From Flavobacterium denitrificans DSM 15936 (GTDB taxonomy: Bacteria; Bacteroidota; Bacteroidia; Flavobacteriales; Flavobacteriaceae): 64,000 nucleotides of DNA. Below the pieces are notes generated by a model that worked only from the letters and a program-made list of their open reading frames with translations, searched no databases and was not told where the DNA came from. Positions 44,224 to 53,989 of this stretch are shown here, in pieces (the first letter of the stretch is position 1; the number at the start of each line of letters is the position of its first letter). The translations under genes and the position numbers were made by a program. The stretch is taken from contig NZ_AUDL01000011.1 of assembly GCF_000425445.1 (NCBI RefSeq), forward strand, positions 62,001 through 126,000. The letters are read 5' to 3'.

Positions 44224-44231
44224 TATATTTG
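44224..44231 (+). promoter_or_regulatory. -7 promoter element of the DUF5009 gene
   Basis: TATATTTG matches TAnnTTTG and lies 24 nt before ATG 44256. It overlaps the alternative TTG start at 44229, which is therefore rejected. Confidence 0.65.
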
Positions 44232-44255
44232 TTTGTAGTAATAATTTATTATTTT

Positions 44256-45446
44256 ATGAGGATTAAAGAGAATTTGTATAATCAAAGAATTGTTTCTATA
44301 GATGCTTTGCGAGGAATTACAATTTTTATAATGATTTTTGTAAATGAGTTGGCGAGCATAAAAAATGTACCTCAATGGATGAGGCATATGCCTGCGGATG
44401 CAGATGCTATGACTTTTGTTGATGTAGTCTTTCCTGCTTTTTTGTTCATTGTGGGAATGTCCATTCCGTTTGCTTTTAATGCGAGATTAATAAAAGGTGA
44501 TAGTGCAAAAACGATTTGGACGCACACTTTGAAAAGAGCATTGGCCTTGATAATTATTGGGGTGTTTATGGTCAATGCAGAATATGGATATGATGCTTCA
44601 AAAATGATTATTGCACCAGCTTTTTGGGGGTTATTGGCATATTCAATGCCTATTCCTATTTGGAATAAATATTCTAAAAATTTTCCGGTTTGGTTGAAAT
44701 ATACGCTCCAGTATGGAGGAATGCTTGTTTTGACGACGCTTTATTTTCTGTATATTCAAGATACAGGTGAAAGAGGAATGACGCCAAAATGGTGGGGAAT
44801 TCTTGGACTTATTGGTTGGGCTTATCTTTTTACAGTTGTTTATTACTGGCTTGTCTCAGGTAGATTATGGGCAATGATTGTCTTTTTGTTTTTTTGTGTT
44901 GCCGCTAATTCTATTAATTTGATAGAAAGCTCACCAGTAAACCAATCATCTTGGTTTAGTTTTATTGCAGGGCATTTGACACATGCTTCTTTAGTAACTG
45001 CTGGAGTAATAATTTCACTACTATTTTTTGATCAAAAAATACAAAGCAAAATCAATTGGCCAGTCATTGGGTTTGCGGCTTTGTTTTTTGTCGTTGGTTA
45101 CTTATTGCGACCTTACTATGGTATATCAAAAATTAAAGGCACGCCATCATGGACAATGTTTTCAGCAACGATTTGTACACTATTATTTTATTTTTTGTTT
45201 TGGCTGATAGAAGTCAAAAAGCAAACAAAGTGGAGTGAATTTTTTATGCCCGCCGCCGCAAATCCGTTATTGATTTATATTTTGCCTGGTGTTATTTATT
45301 ATTTCAATTTAGCGTTTCATATTCAAATCATTCCAGAATATTTTCGAGAAGGAGTTCCTGGAATTATTTGGTCATTGCTTTTCTCTACGATTATGCTTTT
45401 CGTTATGAAAATCTGCAATAAATATAAAATTCAGTTGCATTTGTAG
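44256..45446 (+). CDS. DUF5009/HGSNAT-like membrane acyltransferase 1
   Basis: This 396-residue protein has about ten membrane helices. The N-terminus RIVSIDALRGITIFIMIFVNE is the DUF5009/heparan-alpha-glucosaminide N-acetyltransferase signature, and FVDVVFPAFLFIVGMSIPFAF is its second block. Relatives move acetyl groups across the membrane onto sugars. Placed just behind the polysaccharide export genes, it could modify an exported or imported sugar, but it has its own promoter. A second, divergent member is at 59301-60572. A word-type hairpin (45452-45512) follows the stop at once. Confidence 0.82.
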   Translation: MRIKENLYNQRIVSIDALRGITIFIMIFVNELASIKNVPQWMRHMPADADAMTFVDVVFPAFLFIVGMSIPFAFNARLIKGDSAKTIWTHTLKRALALIIIGVFMVNAEYGYDASKMIIAPAFWGLLAYSMPIPIWNKYSKNFPVWLKYTLQYGGMLVLTTLYFLYIQDTGERGMTPKWWGILGLIGWAYLFTVVYYWLVSGRLWAMIVFLFFCVAANSINLIESSPVNQSSWFSFIAGHLTHASLVTAGVIISLLFFDQKIQSKINWPVIGFAALFFVVGYLLRPYYGISKIKGTPSWTMFSATICTLLFYFLFWLIEVKKQTKWSEFFMPAAANPLLIYILPGVIYYFNLAFHIQIIPEYFREGVPGIIWSLLFSTIMLFVMKICNKYKIQLHL

Positions 45447-45451
45447 AAAAA

Positions 45452-45512
45452 GTTTCAAGTTTCAGGTTTCAAGTTGGTCACTATGAAAAACTTAAAACCT
45501 GAAACTTGAAAC
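45452..45512. terminator. long hairpin of 'gtttcaa' heptamers
   Basis: Arms 45452-45475 and 45489-45512 pair at 23 of 24 positions (the exception can be a G-U pair) around a 13-nt loop. The arm is a heptamer tandem (gtttcaa, gtttcag, gtttcaa). It lies between two convergent genes. Confidence 0.75.
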
Positions 45513-45517
45513 AAATT

Positions 45518-45910
45518 TCATCGAACTCTTTTGAAGGCAATTGGACCACTTCGATCCTTATTGTCCTTAAAAGTTCCTTCAAGTTTGTTCCCGTCTTCAG
45601 ACAAAGTTAGAGTGTGGGTTCCAGCCGTGGCCCAGCCTTCAATTGGCAAAGTAACATTTACGGTATACGTAATTGTATTTCCAATTCTTTTTCCAGTACC
45701 GCTTTCTACAAATTTTTGCCCTTTCCATTCTAAATAATGAGTGAAAATAATTTCTCCGTTTTGTTCCGATATAATAGCAACGGCATTCTCGACTCCGGAA
45801 TTAATATCTTCCCAAACACCATTAATATCTATTTTTGGAACAGATTTCTGTTGGCTATAGCCATGATTAAAAATAAGTACTGCAACATAAAGTAAAAGTC
45901 TTGTTTTCAT
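45518..45910 (-). CDS. secreted protein, unknown function (lipocalin-like beta fold)
   Basis: 130 residues with a signal peptide (TRLLLYVAVLIFNHGYSQ). The mature part begins with DINGVWEDINSGVENAV and runs through alternating strands (IIFTHYLEWKGQKF, TLTLSEDGNKLEGTFKD) to a C-terminal GPIAFKRV. This is the layout of small extracytoplasmic beta-barrels that start with 'GxW' and end in 'F-R/K'. No named family recognised. It is the second gene of a pair; the gene before it stops 3 nt upstream, so they are co-transcribed. Confidence 0.7.
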   Translation of the reverse strand: MKTRLLLYVAVLIFNHGYSQQKSVPKIDINGVWEDINSGVENAVAIISEQNGEIIFTHYLEWKGQKFVESGTGKRIGNTITYTVNVTLPIEGWATAGTHTLTLSEDGNKLEGTFKDNKDRSGPIAFKRVR

Positions 45911-45913
45911 GTT

Positions 45914-46507
45914 TTAATTTTGAATTAGAACGGATTTGATTTCTAAAGTTGTACCAGCAACTGGTTTATAATTCACAAAATTGAATTTGCAAAGATTATG
46001 AATATTCAAAAGTCTTCCATTTGATAATCCATCTTGTCTGAAATTTGTCCACGGAATTTTTACGGTAATAAATTTTTTAGGAGATGGCTTCAAATCAACT
46101 CTTGGATGCGATCCGCCATGAAGGCAACCCGTTCCGTTTTCATTTCCTTCTCGCGCTTGAAGTTTTATCAAGTGAGAAGATTTATAGGTAATGCTTACAA
46201 ATTTCGATTTCGATACATTTGTAGGTTTTCCGTCGTTTGAATCAGAAGGCGTAATCATTACATTCAATTCAATTTCTCCTTTCGGATTTTCATTTGCAGT
46301 AACTTTCACAATGTCATTTTCTAGTCTGACCTTATTTATTGTTTCTTGATTTTCAACTGCAGGCCCGGCAATGTACCAAGTAGAATTTTTGACAAGATTC
46401 AAAATAGATTCTTGTTTGTTTTCTTTTGGAGAAAAGCCAAAAAGAAAGCAACATGATACATATAGTAAGAGAAATAAATGAATCGAAACTTGCTTTTGAT
46501 TTCGCAT
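45914..46507 (-). CDS. secreted protein, unknown function
   Basis: A 197-residue protein from ATG 46507 (MRNQKQVSIHLFLLLYV); the upstream TTG at 46525 adds six residues of no value. It has an N-terminal hydrophobic segment (LFLLLYVSCCFLFGFS). The rest is a beta-rich domain with a Gly/His turn (GCLHGGSHPRVD), ITVKIPWTNFRQDG and a C-terminal strand TTLEIKSVLIQN, resembling carbohydrate-binding jelly-rolls (the 'x-I-P-W-x-x-F' type) by eye only. It is co-transcribed with the gene at 45518. Confidence 0.65.
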   Translation of the reverse strand: MRNQKQVSIHLFLLLYVSCCFLFGFSPKENKQESILNLVKNSTWYIAGPAVENQETINKVRLENDIVKVTANENPKGEIELNVMITPSDSNDGKPTNVSKSKFVSITYKSSHLIKLQAREGNENGTGCLHGGSHPRVDLKPSPKKFITVKIPWTNFRQDGLSNGRLLNIHNLCKFNFVNYKPVAGTTLEIKSVLIQN

Positions 46508-46617
46508 AAAAATGGATTGTTTCAAGATGAAATCAAAAATATCATTTTTTAAGATAATTAGTTCTTTTCTTAATTTTTATTATTTTCCAAAATCAACTTC
46601 TGTTCCGAATAAAATTT

Positions 46618-46625
46618 TAAATTTG
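46618..46625 (+). promoter_or_regulatory. -7 promoter element of the BamA-like gene
   Basis: TAAATTTG matches TAnnTTTG, 29 nt before the ATG at 46655. Confidence 0.5.
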
Positions 46626-46654
46626 TAAGAAGTTGTTTCAGAAAGCCTTATACG

Positions 46655-47836
46655 ATGAAAAATACGAAATGTCTGATTGTCTTGTTTTTCTTTTTCTTGA
46701 TGCCGTTTTGTTATTCGCAAACTGATTCAATCACGAATAATAAAAGAGATATTCTAGATGTTTTGTATAAACTTTTTCATAAAAATGATTCTGTAAGAAC
46801 TGGAATGGACAAAAAGATTGCTTTTTCATTGTTGCCTGTTCCTATTAATGCTGATAAAAGTGGCGGATTAGTGGTTTCTTTTTTAACTTCTTTTTATTTG
46901 GGAGATGAAAAAACGACCAATATGTCTCAAATAACATTTTCGCCTTATTTCAGTTTTACCAATCAGTATGTTTTTCCCATCCAATCTTATATTTATACTA
47001 GAGATAATCATTGGAATTTTATCGGAGATTATCGTTTTATGATTTATCCTCAAGACACTTATGGTTTGGGAGGCAATAATACCGCCGATGAAATGTCAAC
47101 ACTTGATTATCAGCAATGGCGTTTTTATCAATTTGCAACACGAAAGATAGTTGGCAATTATAGGGCAGGACTTGGATTGTTGTATGACAATTACCAGAAT
47201 ATTTCTGAAGAATCATTTATAGATGGCGAAACGGATTATTACAAATATATGAACGGAGATTTTTCAAACGAAACTTCGTTTGGAGTTGCGTTTCAAGGGC
47301 TCTATGATTCCCGTGAAAACAACGTGAATCCGGAACAAGGAATGTATATCGAAGCCGATTATAGAATAAATACAAGTGGCGTTGAAGGGAAAAAATGGAA
47401 TTCAATTTATATAGATGCGAGAAAATATCATTCTTTTAGCAAACAAAGGCACAAAGTTTTAGCCTATAGAGCCTTTTATTGGTCGACTTTTGGAGGAAAA
47501 CCTCATTATTTAGACCTGCCGAGTATTGGTTGGGATCGTGACGGAAAAACTGGAAGGGGTTTTACCCGAAATAGATTCAGAAGTAATGCGCTTTTGTATT
47601 TTGAAGGAGAATACAGGATGGACATTTCTAAAAATGGATTTTGGGGCGCTGTGTTTTTTACTAATATTTCATCGGTTTCAAAGTTTGATACTTACGATTT
47701 CTCTAAATGGAATCCCGCAGTTGGTACGGGATTGCGCATTAAGTTTAATAAAAAAAACAACAGTAATTTAGTGTTGGATTATGGAATTAGTAAAAACGAC
47801 TGGTCCTTACGGTTAGGTTTATCTGAAAATTTCTAA
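46655..47836 (+). CDS. BamA/TamA-family outer-membrane protein (surface antigen D15 domain)
   Basis: The signal peptide is MKNTKCLIVLFFFFLMPFCYS. The remaining 370 residues form a 16-stranded-barrel-type sequence without POTRA repeats: GVAFQGLYDSRENNVNPEQG is the D15 strand motif, followed by KVLAYRAFYWSTFGG, LPSIGWDRDGKTGRGFTRN (equivalent of the RG(Y/F) substrate-exit motif), and a last strand WSLRLGLSENF. Such short Omp85 members lack the lipoprotein-insertion partners and have unknown substrates. It is followed by the GT2 gene after 30 nt, probably in one transcript. Confidence 0.85.
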   Translation: MKNTKCLIVLFFFFLMPFCYSQTDSITNNKRDILDVLYKLFHKNDSVRTGMDKKIAFSLLPVPINADKSGGLVVSFLTSFYLGDEKTTNMSQITFSPYFSFTNQYVFPIQSYIYTRDNHWNFIGDYRFMIYPQDTYGLGGNNTADEMSTLDYQQWRFYQFATRKIVGNYRAGLGLLYDNYQNISEESFIDGETDYYKYMNGDFSNETSFGVAFQGLYDSRENNVNPEQGMYIEADYRINTSGVEGKKWNSIYIDARKYHSFSKQRHKVLAYRAFYWSTFGGKPHYLDLPSIGWDRDGKTGRGFTRNRFRSNALLYFEGEYRMDISKNGFWGAVFFTNISSVSKFDTYDFSKWNPAVGTGLRIKFNKKNNSNLVLDYGISKNDWSLRLGLSENF

Positions 47837-47866
47837 CTTCCCCAAAAATAAATTTTCTGTTTTTTT

Positions 47867-49030
47867 ATGCGGCTTTCGGTTATTATTTTAAATTACAATG
47901 TACGTTATTTTCTGGAACAGTGCGTTTTGAGCGTTCAAGAAGCTATTTCGGCAATAGATGCCGAAATCATTGTCGTTGATAATAATTCCTCTGATGATTC
48001 TTGTTTGATGATGCAAGAGCGATTTCCTTTCGTAAAATTGATTCAAAACAGAGAAAATTTTGGATTTCCAAAAGGTAATAATATTGGCGTTAAAGAGGCA
48101 AAAGGAAAATACATTTGTATTTTGAATCCAGATACAGTCGTTGCTGAAGATACTTTTACAAAAATTTTGGCTTTCGCTGAAGAACAACAGGATTTAGGAA
48201 TAATAGGATGCAGACTAATTGACGGAAAAGGAAATTTTTTGCCCGAAAGCAAACGTGGAATCCCAACACCTTGGGTCGCTTTCACAAAAGTTTTAGGGTT
48301 GTATAAAATCTTTCCGAATTGGAAAATCTTCAATCAATATTATGCGCAGCATATAAATGAAAATAAAAACGGAAAAGTCGAAATTCTAGTTGGTGCATTC
48401 ATGTTGATGAAACTAGAGCTATATAATAACTTGAATGGTTTTGATGAAAATTGTTTTATGTATGCTGATGATATTGATTTGTCGTATCGTGCGTTGCAAA
48501 AGCAAAAGTCAAATTATTATTTCGCTGAAACAACAGTTTTACATTATAAGGGAGAAAGCACTATAAAAGATGAGAGATACATGAAGCGTTTTCAAGAAGC
48601 AATGAATTTCTTTTATAACAAGCATTTCAAGAAATCTTTGTTTTTTAGTTCGTTTATTCAAATTGGGATTTGGTTTTTTTCTTTTGTAAAAATGTTTCAA
48701 GGAAAACCAAAGCGAAAACCGCTGCCTGAAAAGTATATTTTTTACTCTTCAAATAGTATTTTGTCTGAAAAATTACCATCAATTCTAAAAAATAAAGTTC
48801 AGTTTTTAGATTTCAAAAAAGAAAAAATGGTAAATTCGTGCCACGTTTTTAAGGGTAAAAGAGTTGAGATTATTTTAGACAATCAGTACGTTTCATTCGA
48901 AAAATGTATCAAAATCATAGAAACTCTTAAAGATAAGAATGTTACTTTTAAGATTTTCCCCAAAAAAGCAAATTTTATTATTGGAAGCAATTCGCGAAAT
49001 GACAGGGGGCAAATTGTAAAAATTGAGTAA
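47867..49030 (+). CDS. glycosyltransferase, GT2 family (WbbL/rhamnosyltransferase-like)
   Basis: A 387-residue GT-A enzyme: LSVIILNYNVRYFLEQCVLS, IIVVDNNSSDDSCLMM, ENFGFPKGNNIGVKEAKG, the DXD-like ILNPDT, LVGAFMLMKLELYNNLNGFDE and FMYADDIDLSYRALQ. These are the WbbL-type features of rhamnosyl/dTDP-sugar transferases that act on lipid-linked glycans or LPS core. The C-terminal ~110 residues (after one hydrophobic stretch FFSSFIQIGIWFFSFVKMF) are a lineage-specific addition. It is downstream of the BamA-like gene and outside the main polysaccharide locus. Confidence 0.9.
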   Translation: MRLSVIILNYNVRYFLEQCVLSVQEAISAIDAEIIVVDNNSSDDSCLMMQERFPFVKLIQNRENFGFPKGNNIGVKEAKGKYICILNPDTVVAEDTFTKILAFAEEQQDLGIIGCRLIDGKGNFLPESKRGIPTPWVAFTKVLGLYKIFPNWKIFNQYYAQHINENKNGKVEILVGAFMLMKLELYNNLNGFDENCFMYADDIDLSYRALQKQKSNYYFAETTVLHYKGESTIKDERYMKRFQEAMNFFYNKHFKKSLFFSSFIQIGIWFFSFVKMFQGKPKRKPLPEKYIFYSSNSILSEKLPSILKNKVQFLDFKKEKMVNSCHVFKGKRVEIILDNQYVSFEKCIKIIETLKDKNVTFKIFPKKANFIIGSNSRNDRGQIVKIE

Positions 49031-49114
49031 AAAATTATATTAAATGTAATTTATGTTTAAAAAATTCGGTAATTTCGCAATCTGAAAATCAAAATCACCC
49101 TTGAGGTTAACAAT

Positions 49115-50461
49115 ATGGCAAGATTTGAATTAAAACTTCCTAAAATGGGAGAAAGTGTCGCTGAAGCAACTATTACAAACTGGTTGAAAGAAGTTGGAGA
49201 CAGAATTGAAGCTGATGAAGCTGTACTGGAAATTGCAACTGACAAAGTTGACAGCGAAGTGCCAAGCGAGGTATCAGGAGTTTTAGTTGAACAATTATTT
49301 GGTAAAGATGATTTGGTTCAAGTAGGACAGACTATTGCAATTATTGAAACAGAAGGTGATGCTCCAGCTGAAACAAAAGTTGAAGAAGCGGTAATTCCAG
49401 CAACTGCTGTAGAAATTGAAAAAACAATTGAAGCCGTTAAGGAAACAGTAAGCGCACCGCAGGATTTTGCTTCATCGGATAAATTCTTTTCACCATTGGT
49501 TAAAAATATTGCTAAAGAAGAAGGCATTTCTATCGCTGAGCTTGACAGTATTAAAGGTTCAGGAAAAGATGGTCGTGTAACAAAAGAAGATATTTTAAAA
49601 TATATTGAAGATCGTAAATCTGGAGTGACGGCTCCTGTTGCCGCAGAGCCTGTGAAAGAAGTTGTTGAGCCAGTAAAAGTGGCTGAGCCAATAAAAGCTG
49701 TAGAACCTATGGTTCAAAAAAGTCATCAAGCGGTTCCCGTTTCTGTAAATGGAGGTGATGAAATCATTGAAATGGATAGAATGCGTAAACTGATTTCAGG
49801 TTACATGGTGGCTTCTGTACAGACTTCGGCTCACGTTCAGTCATTTATTGAGGTCGATGTGACGAACATTGTAAAATGGAGGGATAAAGTAAAAACGGCT
49901 TTTGAAAAAAGAGAAGGTGAGAAATTGACCTTTACGCCAATTATGATGGAAGCGGTTGCAAAAGCTTTGAAAGATTTTCCAGGAATGAATATTTCGGTTG
50001 ATGGTGAATATATAATCAAAAAGAAAAATATTAACTTAGGAATGGCGGCGGCTTTGCCAAACGGAAACTTAATTGTTCCTGTAATTAAAAATGCAGATCA
50101 GTTAAATCTTGTTGGAATGGCAAAAGCGGTTAACGATTTAGGAAACCGTGCAAAAGCTGGAAAATTAAAACCAGATGATACACAAGGAGGAACTTATACG
50201 GTTACTAACGTAGGGACTTTTGGAAGTGTTTTTGGAACGCCAATTATCAATCAGCCTCAAGTTGGAATTCTAGCTCTTGGAGCGATTCGTAAAGTGCCAG
50301 CGGTTATCGAAACTCCAGAGGGTGACTTTATCGGAATCCGTCAAAAAATGTTCTTATCGCACTCTTACGATCATAGAGTTGTAGATGGGGCTTTAGGCGG
50401 AAGCTTCGTAAAAAGAGTAGCTGAATATTTAGAGGCTTTTGATGTCGATAGAGATTTCTAA
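49115..50461 (+). CDS. 2-oxo acid dehydrogenase E2 component (lipoamide acyltransferase)
   Basis: 448 residues, three domains in order. One lipoyl domain has EIATDKVDSEV with the lipoyl lysine Lys44. A linker rich in E-P-V-K-A leads to an E3-binding domain (SPLVKNIAKEEGISIAELDS and SGKDGRVTKEDIL, about residues 127-165). The catalytic domain ends in SHSYDHRVVDGALGG, which holds the His and Asp of the active site. With one lipoyl domain and this catalytic end, branched-chain or 2-oxoglutarate E2 are both possible; I cannot tell. E1 and E3 genes are not adjacent, so this is an orphan E2. It ends in a clear terminator (50483-50517). Confidence 0.92.
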   Translation: MARFELKLPKMGESVAEATITNWLKEVGDRIEADEAVLEIATDKVDSEVPSEVSGVLVEQLFGKDDLVQVGQTIAIIETEGDAPAETKVEEAVIPATAVEIEKTIEAVKETVSAPQDFASSDKFFSPLVKNIAKEEGISIAELDSIKGSGKDGRVTKEDILKYIEDRKSGVTAPVAAEPVKEVVEPVKVAEPIKAVEPMVQKSHQAVPVSVNGGDEIIEMDRMRKLISGYMVASVQTSAHVQSFIEVDVTNIVKWRDKVKTAFEKREGEKLTFTPIMMEAVAKALKDFPGMNISVDGEYIIKKKNINLGMAAALPNGNLIVPVIKNADQLNLVGMAKAVNDLGNRAKAGKLKPDDTQGGTYTVTNVGTFGSVFGTPIINQPQVGILALGAIRKVPAVIETPEGDFIGIRQKMFLSHSYDHRVVDGALGGSFVKRVAEYLEAFDVDRDF

Positions 50462-50482
50462 GTGATTCACAAATAAATTTAG

Positions 50483-50517
50483 AACCCGGAAAATGAGATG
50501 ATTTTCCGGGTTTTTTA
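50483..50517 (+). terminator. terminator of the E2 gene
   Basis: A 12-bp perfect stem (50483-50494 with 50501-50512) with loop gagatg is followed by TTTTTT. Confidence 0.93.
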
Positions 50518-50649
50518 TTAACAAGAAAATTGGAGGTTAAAATTTCAAGACTATCATTTAATGCTCTTGATTAAAGTTAAAATCTAATAAAAGGCTTTTT
50601 TTTAGGCAAAAAAAATAAAGATAGGGGCGGAAAATTCGGCTTTAAAATT

Positions 50650-50657
50650 TACATTTG
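50650..50657 (+). promoter_or_regulatory. -7 promoter element of the exonuclease gene
   Basis: TACATTTG matches TAnnTTTG, 19 nt before the ATG at 50677. Confidence 0.6.
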
Positions 50658-50676
50658 TAACCTTATAAAAATTAAA

Positions 50677-51447
50677 ATGGAATTAAAACTAAACAAACCA
50701 ATTTGCTTTTTTGATCTTGAAACAACAGGAATTGATATCGGTAAAGATCGTATCGTAGAAATTTCAATTTTCAAAGTTTTCCCAAATGGGAACAAGGAAA
50801 GTAAAACATGGTTGGTGAATCCTACAATTCCAATTCCTCCTCAAACAACCGCTGTGCATGGTATTACTGATGAAAAAGTAGCAAACGAACCTACTTTTGC
50901 AGAACTTGCACCTCATATTTATAATATGATAAAAGATAGTGATTTGGGAGGTTTTAACTCAGATCGATTTGATATTCCTTTGCTTGCTGAAGAGTTGCTT
51001 CGTGCAGGAGTGGATTTTGATATGAAAAACAAAGTTTCTGTAGATGTTCAGACTATTTTCCATAAAATGGAAGAGCGTACTTTGAGTGCTGCCTTGAAGT
51101 TTTATTGTGGAAAAACTTTGGATAATGCGCACTCAGCAGAAGCTGATACAATGGCGACTTATGAAATTTTAAAAGCGCAGCTGGATCGTTATCCTGAATT
51201 GGAAAATGATATGAAAGCATTGTCTGAGTTTACGACGCGCAAAAAAATCGCTGATTTTGCAGGAATGATTGCTTTTGATAAAGATGACGAGGAGATTTTT
51301 ACTTTCGGAAAACACAAAGGAGCCAAAGTTGAAAAAATTCTTGAAACTGAACCAGGATACTTCAGTTGGATTCAAAATGCAGATTTTCCGTTGTACACCA
51401 AAAAAGTTTTGACAGCGATTAAATTAAGAAAATTAAATACAAAATAA
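50677..51447 (+). CDS. 3'-5' exonuclease, DnaQ/DEDDh family
   Basis: A 256-residue exonuclease with Exo I CFFDLETTGID (Asp, Glu), Exo II GGFNSDRFDIPLL (Asp) and Exo III AHSAEADTMATYEIL (His, Asp). The extra C-terminal region (residues 195-250) contains FTFGKHKGAKVEKI and PGYFSWIQNADFP, which is a small domain (DUF3820-like) often fused to DnaQ-like nucleases. The likely role is DNA or RNA proofreading and repair in the cytoplasm. A large hairpin stands right after the stop, before the FAH gene. Confidence 0.9.
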   Translation: MELKLNKPICFFDLETTGIDIGKDRIVEISIFKVFPNGNKESKTWLVNPTIPIPPQTTAVHGITDEKVANEPTFAELAPHIYNMIKDSDLGGFNSDRFDIPLLAEELLRAGVDFDMKNKVSVDVQTIFHKMEERTLSAALKFYCGKTLDNAHSAEADTMATYEILKAQLDRYPELENDMKALSEFTTRKKIADFAGMIAFDKDDEEIFTFGKHKGAKVEKILETEPGYFSWIQNADFPLYTKKVLTAIKLRKLNTK

Positions 51448-51452
51448 GTTTC

Positions 51453-51518
51453 TAAGTTGCTAAGATTCTAAGATGCTAAATTCTTAGGGTCTTAGTGTCT
51501 TAGAATCTTAGCAACTTA
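51453..51518. terminator. 21-bp perfect hairpin of 'taagattc' words
   Basis: 51453-51473 and 51498-51518 are exact reverse complements (21 nt), with a 24-nt loop that itself contains further taag words. It begins 6 nt after the exonuclease stop and ends 7 nt before the FAH-family start, so it fills the whole spacer. Confidence 0.8.
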
Positions 51519-51524
51519 AGAGAA

Positions 51525-52136
51525 ATGAAGATTATTTGCATCGGTAGAAATTATACCAATCATATTGAGGAACTAAAAAACGAACGCCCAGACGAACCGG
51601 TTATTTTTATGAAGCCGGATTCGGCGGTTTTGTTGAAGCAGCATCCTTTTGTAATTCCAGAATTTTCTGAGGAGATTCATCACGAAATTGAGATAATTGT
51701 TAAAATAAACAAAGTAGGAAAGTACATCGAGCCTAAATTTGCGAATAAATATTATGACGAAATTAGCGTAGGTATCGATTTTACAGCCAGAGATTTGCAG
51801 GAAAAGCTAAAAGCAAAAGGGTTGCCTTGGGAAAAAGCAAAAGCATTTGATGGATCTGCTGTCATTGGAGATTTTTTGCCAAAAAGTGATTTCGTTTCTA
51901 TGGAAAATCTTACTTTTGAATTGAAAAACAATTCTAATACAGTTCAAAAAGGCAATACAAGCTTGATGCTTTGGAAAATTGATGAGCTTATTGCTTATGT
52001 TTCGCAGTTTTTCACATTAAAAATTGGAGATATTATTTTTACAGGAACTCCTGCAGGTGTTGCGTCTGTAAAACCAAATGATGTTTTAGAAGGCTTTTTG
52101 GAAGATAAAAAATTATTCAGAATACAAGTAAAATAA
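51525..52136 (+). CDS. fumarylacetoacetate hydrolase (FAH) family protein
   Basis: A 203-residue metal-dependent enzyme. The N-terminal CIGRNYTNHIEEL, the HHEIEIIVKI (E-x-E ligands), SVGIDFTARDLQEKLKAKGL, KAFDGSAVIGDF and GDIIFTGTPAGVASVKP mark the FAH C-terminal catalytic fold. Members act as oxaloacetate decarboxylases/tautomerases or acylpyruvate hydrolases. The short size is that of the acylpyruvase/oxaloacetate group. It overlaps the Hpt gene by 1 nt. Confidence 0.9.
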   Translation: MKIICIGRNYTNHIEELKNERPDEPVIFMKPDSAVLLKQHPFVIPEFSEEIHHEIEIIVKINKVGKYIEPKFANKYYDEISVGIDFTARDLQEKLKAKGLPWEKAKAFDGSAVIGDFLPKSDFVSMENLTFELKNNSNTVQKGNTSLMLWKIDELIAYVSQFFTLKIGDIIFTGTPAGVASVKPNDVLEGFLEDKKLFRIQVK

Positions 52137-52480
52137 TGGCTTTAAAGTACAACCTTTCGAAAGTATATGCGCTTTCAGATAATGATCCGGAATTTGTAAA
52201 CGAAATTCTTAAATTATTTGTCACTGAAGTTCCTGAAGATTTAAAGCAAATCAAGGAAGGAATCAAGAAAAAGGATCATAAATATGCCTACTCCTATGCG
52301 CACAAAATAAAGCCTACGCTAGATTTGATGGGCTTGAATGTAGCTTTTGAAGAAATTCTTCAAGTTGAAGCATGGACAAAGGCTGAAGGCAAAAAGAAAG
52401 ATATTATTGAGACTTTTAAAAGTATTAGAGTACAAGTAAAAGAAGCAATAAAAGAAATCAAAAAAGACTTTGATCTTTAA
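52136..52480 (+). CDS. Hpt (histidine phosphotransfer) domain protein
   Basis: 114 residues consisting only of an Hpt four-helix bundle. The phospho-acceptor is His56 in YSYAHKIKPTLDLMGL. The usual pattern is AHxLKGxxxxLG; here Pro-Thr replaces the Gly-x pair, and Lys at +2 keeps the basic position. It would relay phosphate between response regulators or a hybrid kinase, but no two-component gene adjoins it. It is translationally coupled to the FAH gene (ATG within the overlapping stop), a pairing with no obvious functional link. Confidence 0.85.
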   Translation: MALKYNLSKVYALSDNDPEFVNEILKLFVTEVPEDLKQIKEGIKKKDHKYAYSYAHKIKPTLDLMGLNVAFEEILQVEAWTKAEGKKKDIIETFKSIRVQVKEAIKEIKKDFDL

Positions 52481-52489
52481 AATCCTAAT

Positions 52490-52540
52490 TTGACTTATTC
52501 CTTAGTCTGCTTATAGATAGGAATAAGTCAAGTTTTTTAT
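52490..52540 (+). terminator. terminator of the FAH-Hpt operon
   Basis: A perfect 13-bp stem (52490-52502 with 52519-52531) has a 16-nt loop and is followed by a T-run. Confidence 0.9.
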
Positions 52541-52640
52541 TTTTTAAATTTTGTGAAAGTGGCTCTTGCTGCCGGCCCTTAAATACCTCCTCAAAAACAA
52601 AATTTACAATTCTATAATTTTTTGGCTTACTTGTATGTAA

Positions 52641-53918
<1,278 letters not shown>

Positions 53919-53989
53919 TTTTTTGCTACAATGGTTTATTTTTCTTTTCTTTGCACCCTGATTTTGAATAACGATAAAAGATAAGTATA

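Noticed and set aside
44229..44255. N-terminal extension of the DUF5009 protein from a TTG
   Set aside because: It overlaps the -7 element; the ATG at 44256 fits the family N-terminus.
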